Translations under genes and position numbers: made by a program | Part shown: in pieces, positions 11,719-23,147 of the stretch | How positions within the stretch are numbered: position 1 is the stretch's first letter | Layout: every line of letters begins with the position of its first letter | Assembly: GCF_042453785.1 (NCBI RefSeq) | Contig: NC_091669.1 | Coordinates: 15,173,001-15,237,000, forward strand | Length of the DNA stretch: 64,000 nt | Direction of reading: 5' to 3' | Source: Malus domestica | Taxonomy: Eukaryota; Streptophyta; Magnoliopsida; Rosales; Rosaceae | The notes under the pieces: generated by a model | Database searches by the model: none | What the model saw: the letters and a program-made list of their open reading frames with translations, nothing else | Told to the model about the DNA's origin: nothing

Positions 11719-12216
11719 GTAGGTCACTGAAGCTCAAGGGAAAATTTTATAGGACGGCAATAAGGCCAGCGATATTGTATGGCACAGAATGTTGGGCGGT
11801 GAAGCATCAACACGTACACAAAATGGGTGTAGCGGAGATAAGGATGCTTCGTGGGATGCTTCGTGGGATGTGTGGGCACACGAGAAAGGAGAAGATTGTG
11901 AATGAGGATATCCGAGGTAAAGTAGGAGTAGCCGAAGTTGAAGGAAAGATGAGAGAAAATCAGTTACGGTGGTTTGGACATGTGCAAAGAAGGCCTACTG
12001 ACGCTCCGGTTCGAAGATGTGACTACGGAACAGAGGTTCGGGGCCGAAGGGGTAGAGGAAGACCTAGGAAAACTTTGGAAGAGACCCTAAGAAAAGACTT
12101 AGAGTACTTGGATCTAACGGAGGACATGACACAAAACCGAGCGCAATGGCGTTCTAGGATTCATATAGCCGACCCCACTTAGTGGGAAAAGGCTTTGTTG
12201 TTGTTGTTGTTGTTGT
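11719..12216 (+). mobile_element. 5'-truncated RTE-type LINE with (TTG)n tail and 18-bp target duplication
   Basis: Only the last ~150 codons of a non-LTR reverse transcriptase remain, open from 11719 to about 12180. Typical C-terminal blocks are visible: ILYGTECWAVKHQH, ENQLRWFGHVQRRP, APVRRCDY. The coding part runs into a TTG microsatellite tail (12194-12216), typical of RTE-clade elements, which lack poly-A. The perfect 18-bp repeat GGGCTCGAGGCATAAGGC flanks it (11701-11718 and 12217-12234). A small internal duplication (two adjacent LRGM units at 11845-11868) is present. The open frame reading in from 11661 begins in host DNA, so its N-terminus is not real. Confidence 0.92.
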
Positions 12217-12269
12217 GGGCTCGAGGCATAAGGCAAGCAACCCTTAGCCTCGATCATGAGGAAACGTTA

Positions 12270-12769
12270 GGGTCCCTTTGGTATCCTATTAAAAATTCAT
12301 CATATCTCAAAACATTTCTCGAGAACAATTTTATTTAAGACCCAAAAACTTGTTTGGTATAAGATTCAAAATTATTTTTAAATTTTAACAATTAAATAGG
12401 AAAAAAAATGTCACCCTCCATCATTTCCCTGGTGGAATCGGCAACTTCTAAATCCAACTAGATAGAGAGGAGAGAGATAAAGAGCGGAGAAAATCGAAAG
12501 AGGATCAGAGGTTTGGGAGGAGAGAGAGAGATGAAAGATATGAGAGAAAAAGAGAGTACAGAAAATAGGGAGAAAGAGCAAATTTTGATTTAAAAACTCT
12601 AAAACCTCAAAGTTTGGTGTTTATAAGAAATAAGTCATATTTTTTTTTAAGTTGTTCTGAAGTTCAATTTTGAAAATTGAAATACCAAACAAGAATTTTG
12701 GACCTTGCACTCAAAAATTGTTTCTTAAGGTTTAACAAGTTGGATTTGTGTTGGATACAAAACAAGCCC
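12270..12769. mobile_element. PIF/Harbinger-like MITE (TTA target duplication)
   Basis: The ends GGGTCCCTTTGGTATCC and, complemented, GGGCTTGTTTTGTATCC form the inverted repeats. TTA flanks both sides (12267-12269 and 12770-12772). The 500-bp interior has GA-rich stretches (12460-12560) and no convincing coding sequence. Confidence 0.8.
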
Positions 12770-13132
12770 TTACATACCCCAATGTTTTATACACATCGTC
12801 CTCTATACCTCCTGCCACATAACTAGTCAGAGAGATAAAAAAGGGACATATACATTGGGAGTTTCTTCAATCCCCAGCGAGCTTTAACTTAATCTTGTTT
12901 TACAGTTGACAACAATTTCATTTTATATGTAGCATGGGGTTGTAACTTGTACTATTATTTAAACATTATTCAGTTTTTGCACTTCTTTAATACAGAACTG
13001 CATGATACCCACATTTTGGATCAATAATCTCCAGTTACTAACACAACTTACATTATTTGATATAACAGCTTCTAGTACAACCAACTAAAATGAAATACAA
13101 TAAGAGATACAATTGTACTTAATTTTTGGTCT

Positions 13133-13549
13133 CTATCTCCACAAGAATTCATGAACAGAACCTTGCCAAGAAAGCACAAACATCAGCATCACCAAAACCC
13201 CAGCAAGCCCCCAGGACGAGCTCCCAATTCTCAGAACCCACGAAGGATCAGAAGAAGGAATAGAAGAATCTCCTCGAGTCGACGACAACGAAGTAGCTGA
13301 CGAACTCGATGATGATGAAGAAGTGGTTTTGATGGCAATGATAAGTCCGGCAAGAATCATGGGAAGAACAAACCCAGAGCTCCATTTTGCTTCGTGGTAT
13401 CTTGCATCACTGCTTTTTCTAGGGTTTGTATAGATAGGTGAAAGAACAATTGCAGATACTAGAGCAAGCACCATGGCCACTGATCTTTGAGAAGATGAGT
13501 TTTGGCTTGTGTATGGATAGCTTGTAGTAGCAGCAGCAGCAGCAGCCAT
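13133..13549 (-). CDS. Small Ala/Ser-rich predicted membrane protein, function unknown
   Basis: A single-exon frame of 138 codons starts at 13549 with a Met followed by a run of Ala. I chose this start over the upstream ATG at 13729 because the Ala-run Met sits after a leader-like stretch; the extra 60 residues look like translated leader with a TATA-like TATATTTATAG at 13659-13669. Two or three hydrophobic segments are visible: VAMVLALVSAIVLSPIY (about residues 24-40), FVLPMILAGLIIAI (about 61-74) and GLAGVLVMLMFVLSW (about 114-128). A Ser run separates the last two. I do not recognise the family; it looks like a plant-specific small membrane protein. The interrupted hydrophobic pattern and the clean open frame favour a real gene. 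Confidence 0.6.
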   Translation of the reverse strand: MAAAAAATTSYPYTSQNSSSQRSVAMVLALVSAIVLSPIYTNPRKSSDARYHEAKWSSGFVLPMILAGLIIAIKTTSSSSSSSSATSLSSTRGDSSIPSSDPSWVLRIGSSSWGLAGVLVMLMFVLSWQGSVHEFLWR

Positions 13550-13869
13550 TGGTGGGCTCAATGAAATTAGGGTTTCAGGACTGGTTTTTCTTTTTCTTGA
13601 AGAAAAAGGAAAAACCAACTTGATGAATTTAATTAATATCAGATGAAGTGGGAGAACTGTATATTTATAGAGCAAAGAAGGTGGAAACGGTGACGGAATG
13701 TCGGTGGAAAGCTTGGGATTGGATGACAAAAAGTGATAGACAGCCGTCCAAAAAGTGGGAAAAGCAGAAAGATGGGGGACTAAATTATGCAGATGATTGC
13801 GGGATGGGGGTAAAAGTGATTGTAAAGGTTAAGAAGGATTGGAAGCATTTGGAAGTAAGGTATTTGTGA

Positions 13870-15480
13870 TGTGTTCGTTTGTGTGTGTTCATACTTGACA
13901 AGAAGCAAATGCTAGCTGTTTTCATTATTTCGGGAAACATCTAGATCTCTCTCAAAGAGGCAAAGGTAAAGCATCGATGAGCAAAGTAAAATACAATATA
14001 ATCAGCTGAGTTGCCCCCATCTGCAAGAAATCTTTTGTTGCACAGTTGGGCTGTTTTGAAATACGAGAGAAACTTTCTTGTTCTGGTGGCACTGTCTTCT
14101 TATTTTTTTCATATGTTTAGTAAGTAATGTATAGAGAAATAAAGGAAAAAGGGCACAATTTGTACGCTTTATGGTTTAAACCTTAATAACAAAACAGTTC
14201 TAACGTATATTGGGTTTTTTGATACAAACATATTCTAGGTACGAAATGGAATTAGAACTTCAATTTGGAATCATCAGAAAACGTTACTTATAGTTATTAG
14301 TTTGTTGATTTGAAGCTAATTATAGATAATGATATGTGATTATCTCGATGATACTCCACCACTTAGAACCCTTCTAATCCAATGATCGCCAAAGAAAATT
14401 GAACAACTGTTGGATTGGATCCAAAGGCCCGAAGTGACTGAGTGTTAATTTAACCCTAAATCATTGTTATCTACATGCCACTTGGCATCTCAATTTATTG
14501 CCACTTGTACACTGGATTTTCAATTATATTCCCTTCCACTCCCTAGATGAGAAATGTTAAAAAGACTCTTTTAAAGTGAGACTCTTTATGAACTCTCTGT
14601 CTTCTCATGTTTTTGGCATAATATTTTACAATGTTGGCACAAAAATTATGTTAAAAACATAAAACATAAAGTAACAAAATATCTATAGAGAATTCCATTT
14701 TTCGGAAAATCTCCATAGCATTTTCTTTTCCGAGATTCATAAATTTTGGAGGTCAGTGCCCATCTGGAAGACAAAGTGATGCTTTCCCATGCCCTGATCC
14801 TGTAGATTCCTGCTGGACCTTATCGCTTGTGGTATTTCTTTAATCTAATGGTCCAAATCTTTTGGTCCCGGATGCCATACCATTATGCATACATGCTTTT
14901 AAATTAGTGTAAAGAATGACCAACTTTTGCTTAATTTAGGAAAAAGTAGTTAGATCAGTAGCATTGGTAGCTTTAGATAGTGCTACTCACGTATTTATTT
15001 TTGCTTCCCATTCATTTTTATTTATTTTTTTGTTATTTACCTTCTTTAATTTTAGATCTGATAGCATTACCAGTATCTTTATTAACAATGGTTGCCATTT
15101 GTCTTTGACATAAATACACACTTCTTCAAAATTAAAAAGAAGCCTCTATATTATGTTTTTATTGTTTGTAAGAAAGAGAGAAGAAAATTTCAACAAGGAA
15201 ATGCTATTTTTACTCTCGTTAACCCATCAACACTTTTGTAGGAACATACTTACATATGTTCATGTCATAGCATGAAAGTGATACGAAACATATGAGAGTG
15301 ACACGATACAGCGTTATTTCCGTTCTCTAGTTTAATACGATTACTGTTACAAACCAGTCTCCGTTTTGTTTTTCCTTTTGTTATTTTGAGTTGGCACGAT
15401 TGGTTTTCATCGTCTAGAAGAACATGCAAGTGGGTCAATCAATTGTCCTCATCACCTCACAAATGTGAGATGCCCCCAAC
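13870..15480. other. Intergenic DNA between the small membrane protein gene and the hydrolase gene
   Basis: A+T-rich sequence of about 1.6 kb. No gene, RNA or clear mobile element could be supported. The right end carries the hydrolase promoter. Confidence 0.55.
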
Positions 15481-15493
15481 TCTCTTTTACATC

Positions 15494-15501
15494 TTATATA
15501 G
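15494..15501 (+). promoter_or_regulatory. TATA box of the alpha/beta hydrolase gene
   Basis: TTATATAG lies about 100 bp before the start codon at 15601, a normal plant spacing allowing a leader of about 70 bp. No other clear TATA lies closer. Confidence 0.55.
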
Positions 15502-15600
15502 AAACTGCGTGAAGCATCACAAACCATGCCAATTTAAGTAATCCAACAAGGAGGAGATCAACCACTCAATATTTCTCAATTCAAATTCAAACCCTAGGTC

Positions 15601-16950
15601 ATGGCTTACCCAAAATTTTCCAATGTCCTCTCCTTCTACCTTGCAACAATCATAGCCATTTCCCAATTCTTGATTTCAATTTTACCTTTGCTGAATCCAA
15701 TCACGCTCCTAATCACAGTTGCAGATTTACTTATATCAGTATATTTCAGGTCGTGTGGTCTTTGTCCCTGCACAGTTGAATTAGATGATCAAACCACGAT
15801 GCACTTTTGGGTTGCAAATCCTAGGAGGTCCCAGAAGCCTGCCCTAGTAATGCTTCATGGGTATGGTGGCAATTCAAAGTGGCAGTTCATCCATCAGGTG
15901 GGCTCTCTCTCTCAAAGGTTCAATCTGTATGTGCCTGACCTACTGTTCTTTGGCGACTCCTATACAACTAGGCTTGAAAGGACTGAGATCTTCCAAGCAA
16001 AATGTGTGGCAGAAGGGTTGAAGAGATTAGGGTTGGACAGATTTTCTGTGTACTCCATAAGTTACGGAGGGTTCGTGGCGTATTGGATGGCGGAGATGTA
16101 CCCGGAGTTGGTGGAGAAGACTGTGGTTGTGAGTTGTGGGATTGGAATGACGGAGGAGCAGAAGAGAGAGCAGCTCAATAAGGTTGGAAGCAATGCATTG
16201 AATCTCCTTGTGCCTCAAAGTGCTCATGATCTACGGCTCCTGGTGAATCTATCAGTGCATAAACCTGGCCCTTCTAAGTGGGTCCCTGACATTTTCCTTC
16301 GTGGGTTCATCAATGTGAGTTTCATTGGATTTGCAATGTTCTACTCAGATATCTAACATGTTATATTATCAGTCTATCGATAAGGGATTGATTGAAGACT
16401 AAGATATATAGTCTGACAATCACAGTGTCTAGGCACTTTGTTGTAGTGTCTGGCAAAAGAACATTTGTGCGTCAAGTTAATTCTAATAGGATTGGATTTG
16501 TATGTTGTGATATGTAGGTGACCTATAAACAACACAGGAAGGAGAAATTAGAGTTGGCAGAGCACTTGCTGAGGAAAAAAGAAGATCCAGACCTTCCTAT
16601 TCTAACTCAGGTATAAACCAACTTGGCCATAATTCAACACTTAGAAAACTTTCTCTTCAGAAATTTTGAAGGGAGTTCTTATTTGGGTGAAGGAAACACT
16701 GATAATTTGGGGTGACAAGGATGAAGTCTTCCCTGTGTACTTGGCCTATCAGCTGCAAAGGTGACTTAATTTTAATTTATTTCTTCATGATTAAATTAAT
16801 TAATCAGGATTTTAATGTTCACTTTTGAATATGTACAGGCAGTTGGGACCAAAATCAAAGGTGGAAATAATCAAGGACACAGGTCATGCAGTAAATATGG
16901 ATTCACCCACTTCCCTGAATTCTCTTATAACTTCATTTGTTTTAGGTTAA
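15601..16950 (+). CDS. Alpha/beta hydrolase superfamily protein with an atypical nucleophile elbow
   Basis: Four exons, 15601-16314, 16518-16610, 16693-16760 and 16839-16950, keep frame and encode 328 residues. The N-terminus is hydrophobic (residues ~8-48), so the protein may be membrane-anchored or targeted. The oxyanion-hole segment VMLHGYGG is at residues 83-90, the nucleophile Ser154 lies in SISYGG, the acid is probably Asp279 in WGDKDEVFP and the base His308 in DTGHAV. The complete triad suggests an esterase or lipase-like enzyme; the substrate is unknown. The usual G-x-S-x-G elbow here has Ser152 in place of the first Gly, which may affect activity. The exon 3 acceptor (GGTGAAG) lacks a strong pyrimidine tract but is the only choice that keeps frame and the WGD motif. 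The 3' flank is duplicated downstream without the coding part. Confidence 0.85.
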
Positions 16951-17402
16951 TTTTCGATCTTAGTCTTTTAGTATGAAAGATTTGTTGCAATTGCAGGCAT
17001 GTCTTGACGAAGTTCTGTTTGTCAACGAATCTTAACTAAAAAATGGAAAATATCGTAGTGGATCAAAGCATGTAAAGGCCTTTAATATTGGATACTTCAA
17101 TTTTTTAGATCTAAACCCTGTTTGAGATTTTCAAAGGTCTAATTTTCAGAACAATTTCCTTACAAAATGCAATGCAAGGTCACATGTCTTGGACTGTTGT
17201 GGGAGAAAAGACGAGAGAGTTATAAAATGGAGAGATATGTTATGTCGTTGTCCACTAGTAACGATTTAAATCGTAATGTGTAAATTTGAGATAGATTAGT
17301 TAGTAAATCAAAAGCTGTGTCTGTCTCTTTATATTTGAATTCAAATTTTCTTCTTTAAATTAGAATAGTTTAATTGAAATATTAGGTAAGAAACCAAATA
17401 AT

Positions 17403-17627
17403 ATGAGTCCGAATCCTCGTCGGATCTTCTTTGTGTGCATTCCGAGAATTCATGAATTGTATTCGTTTATCGTACATTGTGCGGTCAGAAATTATTTTAA
17501 ATATTTTAATTTAAAAATAAACATAAATAATACTTGACAAAAACTAACTGCACGATATATGATGAATATACACGATTTATGGATTTTCAGAATCCTCGCC
17601 AAAAGAATCCGAAGAGGATCCTGTTGG
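17403..17627. mobile_element. MITE absent from the duplicated copy of this flank
   Basis: The ends are inverted: GAATCCTCGTCGGATCTTCT at the left, and at the right the complement of GGATCCTCTTCGGATTCTTT, followed inward by a further GCGAGGATTC. The paralogous flank at 25890-25920 runs through this point without the segment, which supports insertion. The target duplication lies in an AATAAT/ATTATT context and was not resolved. Confidence 0.6.
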
Positions 17628-17750
17628 TATTATTGGAAACCTTTAGCCTTAGATGACATGTGAGATGTCCTTGTTACATGTCACATGTCAAAGTAAAAAA
17701 GGTCTTCCAAAAAAAAAAAAAGACAAAGTAAAAAAGGTAAAGTAGATGGG

Positions 17751-19677
17751 TAGGACTGGAAAAAACATACCAAAAATCCCAAACCGAACTGAAAATTTCC
17801 CGAAACCAAATCGAAAAAAAATACCAAACTGAAAATCCCAAAAATTTCGGTACGGGAATCGGTCTCAAGTTTTTGAGATTCCAGTAATCCATAACCGAAT
17901 CAAAAAAAAAAAAAAAAATTTAAATATATATTTGAAATTGTAATAGCAGACGGATTCGGTTAAGATTAAATCTCAATCGTTGAATATTATCAAACCTACA
18001 TAGAAGTCTGAACAGAAGAACATAACTCACTCACTCACTCACTCACACAGTCACGACTCATAATCTCACACTCACTTTCTCTCACCTCAGACTCAAACCT
18101 CGCTCACCGTCACCACCATCCTCGTCGATTTCTCTCTCCATTTTCGAATCCGGCCACACAAGTGACTCACCTGAGTAATCTTTTTAGTTTGCGTGTTCCA
18201 AAGGCCACTTCTCCATCTAGGGTTTTGACTGCGCTTTAATTCCAGCATCTGAAGAGTAAGGAGGGATTCGGAATTCCACTTAGCTGCTTAGGGATCCCAA
18301 TTCTTCATTGTCAAGGTTTGTTTCCCTTTAATCTTTATTATTGTTATTCATCTTTCAAATTGCTCAACTTTAACAACCTGGTTGTTGCTTAGATTTTAGG
18401 GTTTTAATTCATTTCAATTGTTGTAGGCGGTGTAAAGATTTGAGCTCTTGGAACTTGCCCAATAATTAATTTCCCTAATTGTTTGACATTGTGGTTTATC
18501 AAATATGTTTGAAATGGTTATGAATATTTGTTGTATGTGTAATTCCACAGCTTAAAAAATTCAACTTTAGTGCTACCTTCGTAGTTAATTTGTGGTGGTT
18601 GCTTTGAAAATCTATGTCGATTGATTAGGGAACACTGGCCTACACAATAAAATCTAATTATATATATGGTAAGTAATTTGTGGTGGTTGCATGTTGTTCA
18701 AGCGCAAGCAGTGTTTGGAACTTTGGATCAAAACATCCTTGACGTTCTTTATTTACTGGTTGATAGATATATTTCTTCAATACTTGGTATTAATCAATTA
18801 GGTCTTGTTTGGTATCCTTCTTGGATCAAATTTTTAGTTTTTCTTTAAGCTAATGAGTGTTAACTGTTAAGTAATTTAGTTACATTCAGTATTTTTAAAA
18901 ACAAAACATTGGATCCGAGAAGAATGCCAAACAAACTCTTAGCTTCCTGCTTAATTCCACCATTTTAATGCAAGGCTATGAATATTGTAGAACAATCTAA
19001 TTATATATTGTAGAACAATCAAATCTCACCATCAAGTTCAAGTTGCATAAATACATTTTTCTAATTATTTTTCCCGAGCCTTGAGGCATATGTGAATATA
19101 TTGTTTGTATCTCTCCTTGCTCATATGTTATTCTTGTTGGGGCATTACTGTGAGATGTTGTATATGTTATTCTTGTTGGGGCATTATTGAAGAACTGATT
19201 GGAATCTGATTCTCTATTTTATGTGCCAGATTGTGTACTTTGGTGGTGCCTGTAAGAGAGCGTCCCCTTCCCTGCTGTGGTTGTGGACTTAATTTATTTT
19301 TGTTGCATGCATGTGTAGTAGAATAGGCAGATATATGCAAGGATTTTGGTTTGATACTTTGATTTTATTTCTACAGACTGCTCACCGCACAGACCCACGG
19401 TTTGATACTTTGATATATTTCTACAGACCCACTATTTAGTTATACAGATTGGGCTGATTGGCTATTCAGTCTATTTTGCACACTGCACAGTGTACATACC
19501 CACTATTATAGCCCAAAATTTGAAAAGCCCAAAAGCCTAAAAACCCAAAAGCCCAAAATTATTTCGGGATTCCCAATTTATCCCGAAATCCCGAAACTAT
19601 TTTGGGAATCCCGATAATTTCGATTTGAGAATCGGAACAAGGGTTTCGGTTCGGTATCCCACACCGAACCACCCCTA
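17751..19677. mobile_element. Putative non-autonomous hAT-like element, about 1.9 kb
   Basis: The left end (TAGGACTGG, then repeated ACCAAA/AATCCC/ACCGAA words) and right end (complement TAGGGGTGG, with repeated CCCGAAA, AATCCC and GGTTTCGG words) show matching subterminal motifs in inverted orientation, as in hAT elements. The interior contains a CT- and ACTC-rich leader-like stretch (18025-18170) and no intact transposase. No convincing 8-bp target duplication remains, so the borders are approximate. Confidence 0.5.
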
Positions 19678-19953
19678 GGTGTGGGAGGGAAAGTGGAAGA
19701 AGATGGGGTCGAGAGAATAGTTCCATCGGTCCTTCCAGATTTTTTCTTTCAACTTCTTGTAGTTGCCACGGTGCAGTTAACCTTTTTGTTTGCTTGGGAT
19801 AATGAGAGGATATTTAGGTGCATGGACAAAATTATCGATATGTCTCAACTTAACAATTTATTGTTAGATGTTAAGTTTTATCATGCAGAAATATGGTGAT
19901 ATGTAGAATCTCCCACATTTTATGGGTCATATATAAGTTGTATATTATTTTTT

Positions 19954-21200
19954 AGGGTAAATTATACAAAACTACCTTAACTATGAGTCGAACCACAATT
20001 TTATACCTCTTGCTTTAAAAGTTACAATGTCATACTTCATATGACGAATTTATTGCAATATTAGACATCCGTTAAAAAATCTGTTAATTTGTCTGTTAAT
20101 GTGACAGGATGACCCACTCTCTTGTGCAATTGGATTAAAAAATTGATTAAATAATAAAAATTAATTAAATACTAAACTATTAAAAAATTATTTAAATATT
20201 AAAAAAAAAATTAAAAATCTCTTCCAATTCTCTCTCTCTCATTTCTCCCAAATCTGTTTTTCCCAATCGACGACGAACTCAAAGAACAACCCACCATGCG
20301 CGAGCCCAGATGACGGCGAGTCGAAAAGCAACCCACCATGCGCGAACCCAGATTCATCGGAGGAGGAGACACATCGTGTTTGTCTTTCAAAAAGGGGGTA
20401 CGGATTGCAGACATCAGGTGGTCAGGCAAGCGCGGGTTTGCGAGGGGTTGAGCAGCACCAGGTGCAAATAATGGTGGTTCCGGATTGGCTGGGTTATGGC
20501 GACGCTGCAGGTTCTGGGCTGCACAGATTAGGTGTAGCGGCGATGGGTCTGCAGGTGATGGGGGAATGCAAGTCGTTCGGCAGTGAGCAGGTGCGTCGAT
20601 TAGCAGTGGGGGGTCAGCAGGTTTTGAGGGTCGGGTTGCGTGGTGTGAGTACTGGTGGGATCGGTGCCGTCGAACGGTTGAGATTTGATTTTGGATTGGG
20701 TTTGATTTTTTGTTTGAGATATGATGGGATCGGTGCCGTCGAACGACTGATGAATGGGGAAAGAGATAGTTTGGTTCTGATGGTGGGATGGAGTGGTTTG
20801 GTTCTGATGGTGATTTTGAGGTCTTATGGCTGGAGGAGGAGGAGGAGGAGGAGATGGACGAAGAGAGGGAGGCGGTGGGGTGCTGGTTTTGGTGGTGAAG
20901 GAAAGTTGGGGGAATACGAGTGGATGCGGATGAAATGGGTTGATGGGTTTGCAAGGGTGGGTCCCTAATTCAAAAAATTATTAAATTATTTTATTTTTTA
21001 ATATTTAATTAAAATTTTAATATGGAGTGGGTCTATCTTAAGCCACGTCAGCATTTAACAGAGGAATAGATAGACAAACTGACAGAAAGTATGACATTGC
21101 AACAAATTCGAAGATAAGGTATAATATTGAAATTTTTTAAAGATGGGGTATGAAATTGTGATTGGTTCAATAATTAAGATAGTTTTGTGTAATTTACCTT
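19954..21200. mobile_element. Mutator-like element with about 200-bp terminal inverted repeats and G+C-rich cargo
   Basis: The left arm (from AGGGTAAATTATACAAAACT) and the complement of the right arm (AAGGTAAATTACACAAAACT) stay similar for about 200 bp, including blocks with GTCATACTT, GTTGCAAT and TCTGTTAA. Between them, 20240-20960 is clearly richer in G+C than anything nearby. It stays open on the minus strand for 247 codons and on the plus strand for 187. The minus-strand frame contains a duplicated unit (about 50 bp, 20290-20345) and is Ser/Pro-rich. Neither frame is recognisable. A captured host fragment (Pack-MULE) is possible. Confidence 0.65.
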
Positions 21201-21237
21201 CTTTTTTATATGCCTGATGTGGATTTCTAGTCTTTAA

Positions 21238-22307
21238 GGGTGTGTTTGATTGCCCTCCTTAGCTCTCACTGGATTGGACAGGATTTCCTTTTAGTCTAAT
21301 CATGTGTTTGTTTACGGAAGGGCCTAACTTTAATGGGACTCGCCCTGACTAAGTTGGACTAAACACTTGCTAAAGGGGCTTAGCGAGACCCCTCGAAATC
21401 GAGCGGACTGCTAAGACCTTAGCTTCCCCCTCCCGCTTCGCACATCCATCTACTTCGTCCTCGCTTCCCAGAATCATCTTCAAGACCAGATTCGGCAAAA
21501 CCGAAACAAAATAGAAGAAAAATTTGCAGACGTTCTATTTTCAAAACCACATCCAACACCCAAAATCTCAGAAAACCTAAAAAAAAAATCTGAAAGTGAG
21601 ATGAGCTTGAAATTTTCAATCACACAACATTGAGAAAACCAGAAATCCAAAGAATCTGCATTGAATTTTTCAATCACAGCACCCAGAAAACCAAAAACTC
21701 AGAAAACGCAAACCAGATCCAACCCCCATCTTCTACCTTCAGGCCAACTCCTAACTCCTAAATTTTCAATCTCTTTCTTGCTTTGTGGTTTGATTGTGAA
21801 GATTTGCAGTCGATTATGAAGTTGGGAGATGAACAACTTATGAGTTTAATTTTGATGTTAATTTCTTTCATCAAAAGAGGGAGATGAATAGAGAACAAAG
21901 GAAGAAAATAAGGAGATGAAAGGAGAACAAAAGAAGAAGACGGAGATGAAGAGGGAGAGAGACGAAGAATAAAAAGGGAGAGGGACGAAGAAAAATTAGA
22001 AAGAAAACAGAAGGAGAGGGGCGGAGAAGGAAGAAAGATGGGTTGAACGGGGAAGGTTTCTGGAATGAATGAGAAAATAGATAGAAGTAATAATAAAATA
22101 TTATAAAATATTTATTAAATAATGTAAAATATTAATAAATATGAATTAAATAATATAATATTAGAATTTGTTATTAGTCTGTTCCTTAGTCCTGACATTG
22201 CACCAAACGCTTCACTAAACTAGTCCAGCTTAGTTTAGTCTAAGCCAGTCCAGCTTAGTCCCTGTAGCTAGTCCAGTCCGAGACAGTCCGGTGCAACAAA
22301 CGTATTC
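21238..22307. mobile_element. PIF/Harbinger-like non-autonomous element (TAA target duplication)
   Basis: GGGTGTGTTTGATTGC at the left and the complement GAATACGTTTGTTGCA at the right form imperfect inverted repeats, with TAA on both sides (21235-21237 and 22308-22310). The subterminal zones have many GGACT/AGTCC and AGCTTAG words in opposite orientations. The interior has GA-rich DNA (21880-22060). No intact transposase is seen. Confidence 0.65.
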
Positions 22308-22310
22308 TAA

Positions 22311-22790
22311 GTGTTCAAGCCGATAGGAGGATAATTTGGAACTTTGAAATTGAAAAAGATTGGCGTAGTCTTGGACTTGAAAAAAAAAAATTATTAAAGC
22401 AAAGTGCTTCATGTGTTTTTCATTGGCAGCACTTCTAGGAAGAAGCACCTTGATTATTAAAAGTTTGTTTGGATGTGCTTTTCAAATGACTGAAAGTGTT
22501 TTTAGATTGCAAAAGCATTTTCAAATGACTAAAAGTGCTTTTAGATAAAATGTTTTTAGATTGCAAAAGCATTTTAAGTGCTTTCTACTGGAAGCACCAA
22601 TTATGTGCTTCTTCTAGGAACACTTTAAGTGTTTTTCCAGGATTTATTAGTATTTTTACTAAGGATTGTTTTAAAAAATATTTTCACCATAAACACTTTC
22701 AGTCATTTTAAAAGCATATCTAAATGAGCTATGAATCTGTCATAAGCTTTTAACCCTTTTAAAAATAGTGTCAAATGTGGACAAGACATG
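22311..22790. repeat. Continuation of hydrolase 3' flank, copy A
   Basis: The stretch GCCGATAGGAGGATAATTTGG and the following DNA match 25995 onward and 58685 onward. The part around 22745-22785 (GCTTTTAACCC, GTGTCAAATG) matches 40335-40370 and 58935-58970. It is therefore a third copy of the flank described under 25708-26934 and 58674-60070, here interrupted by several DNA transposons. Confidence 0.65.
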
Positions 22791-23147
22791 ACGTAACAGG
22801 CAGATAATAGGAACTGTAGAATAGTGTTTGGTGTGATGTAAAGTAAGAAGTTTTATGTAGAATAGTATTTGATGTAAAGTAAATTATTGATTGTGATGTA
22901 AAAGAGATTCATCTTTATCATGTGTAAGTATTGGACAAAAAAGGAAGATGTCTTTTGTCAACTGATAGTTACATGAGAGATTCGGTAGAATTCCCTTCAG
23001 GCCTATAAATATGTGTGTGTATCCTTCGTAATACTTATAGAAGAGGTTCGAGGGAGTCCCTCCCACATACCTATAAATATGTGTGTGTATCCTTTGTAAT
23101 ACTCAGACTTGGCTGAGACTTGAATAAAGAATGTGACATATTTAATT
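22791..23147. other. Possible solo LTR or promoter-like segment with a 68-bp tandem duplication
   Basis: The block CCTATAAATATGTGTGTGTA occurs at 23002 and 23070, inside a 68-bp unit present twice. Each copy has a TATA box, and an AATAAA signal lies near 23121. TATA followed by a polyadenylation signal is an LTR-like arrangement, but no LTR ends or target duplication could be fixed. No coding sequence was seen. Confidence 0.3.

Noticed and set aside
11661..12182. 173-codon frame as a host gene
   Set aside because: The first codons come from DNA outside the 18-bp target duplication; the rest is the C-terminus of an RTE reverse transcriptase.
13550..13729. N-terminal extension of the small membrane protein from the ATG at 13729
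   Set aside because: The stretch contains a TATA-like TATATTTATAG and looks like promoter and leader sequence; the Ala-run Met at 13549 is the more natural start.
20211..20954. 247-codon minus-strand frame as a stand-alone gene
   Set aside because: It lies wholly between the arms of a Mutator-like element, is low-complexity and overlaps a long frame on the other strand. It is reported only as possible captured cargo.
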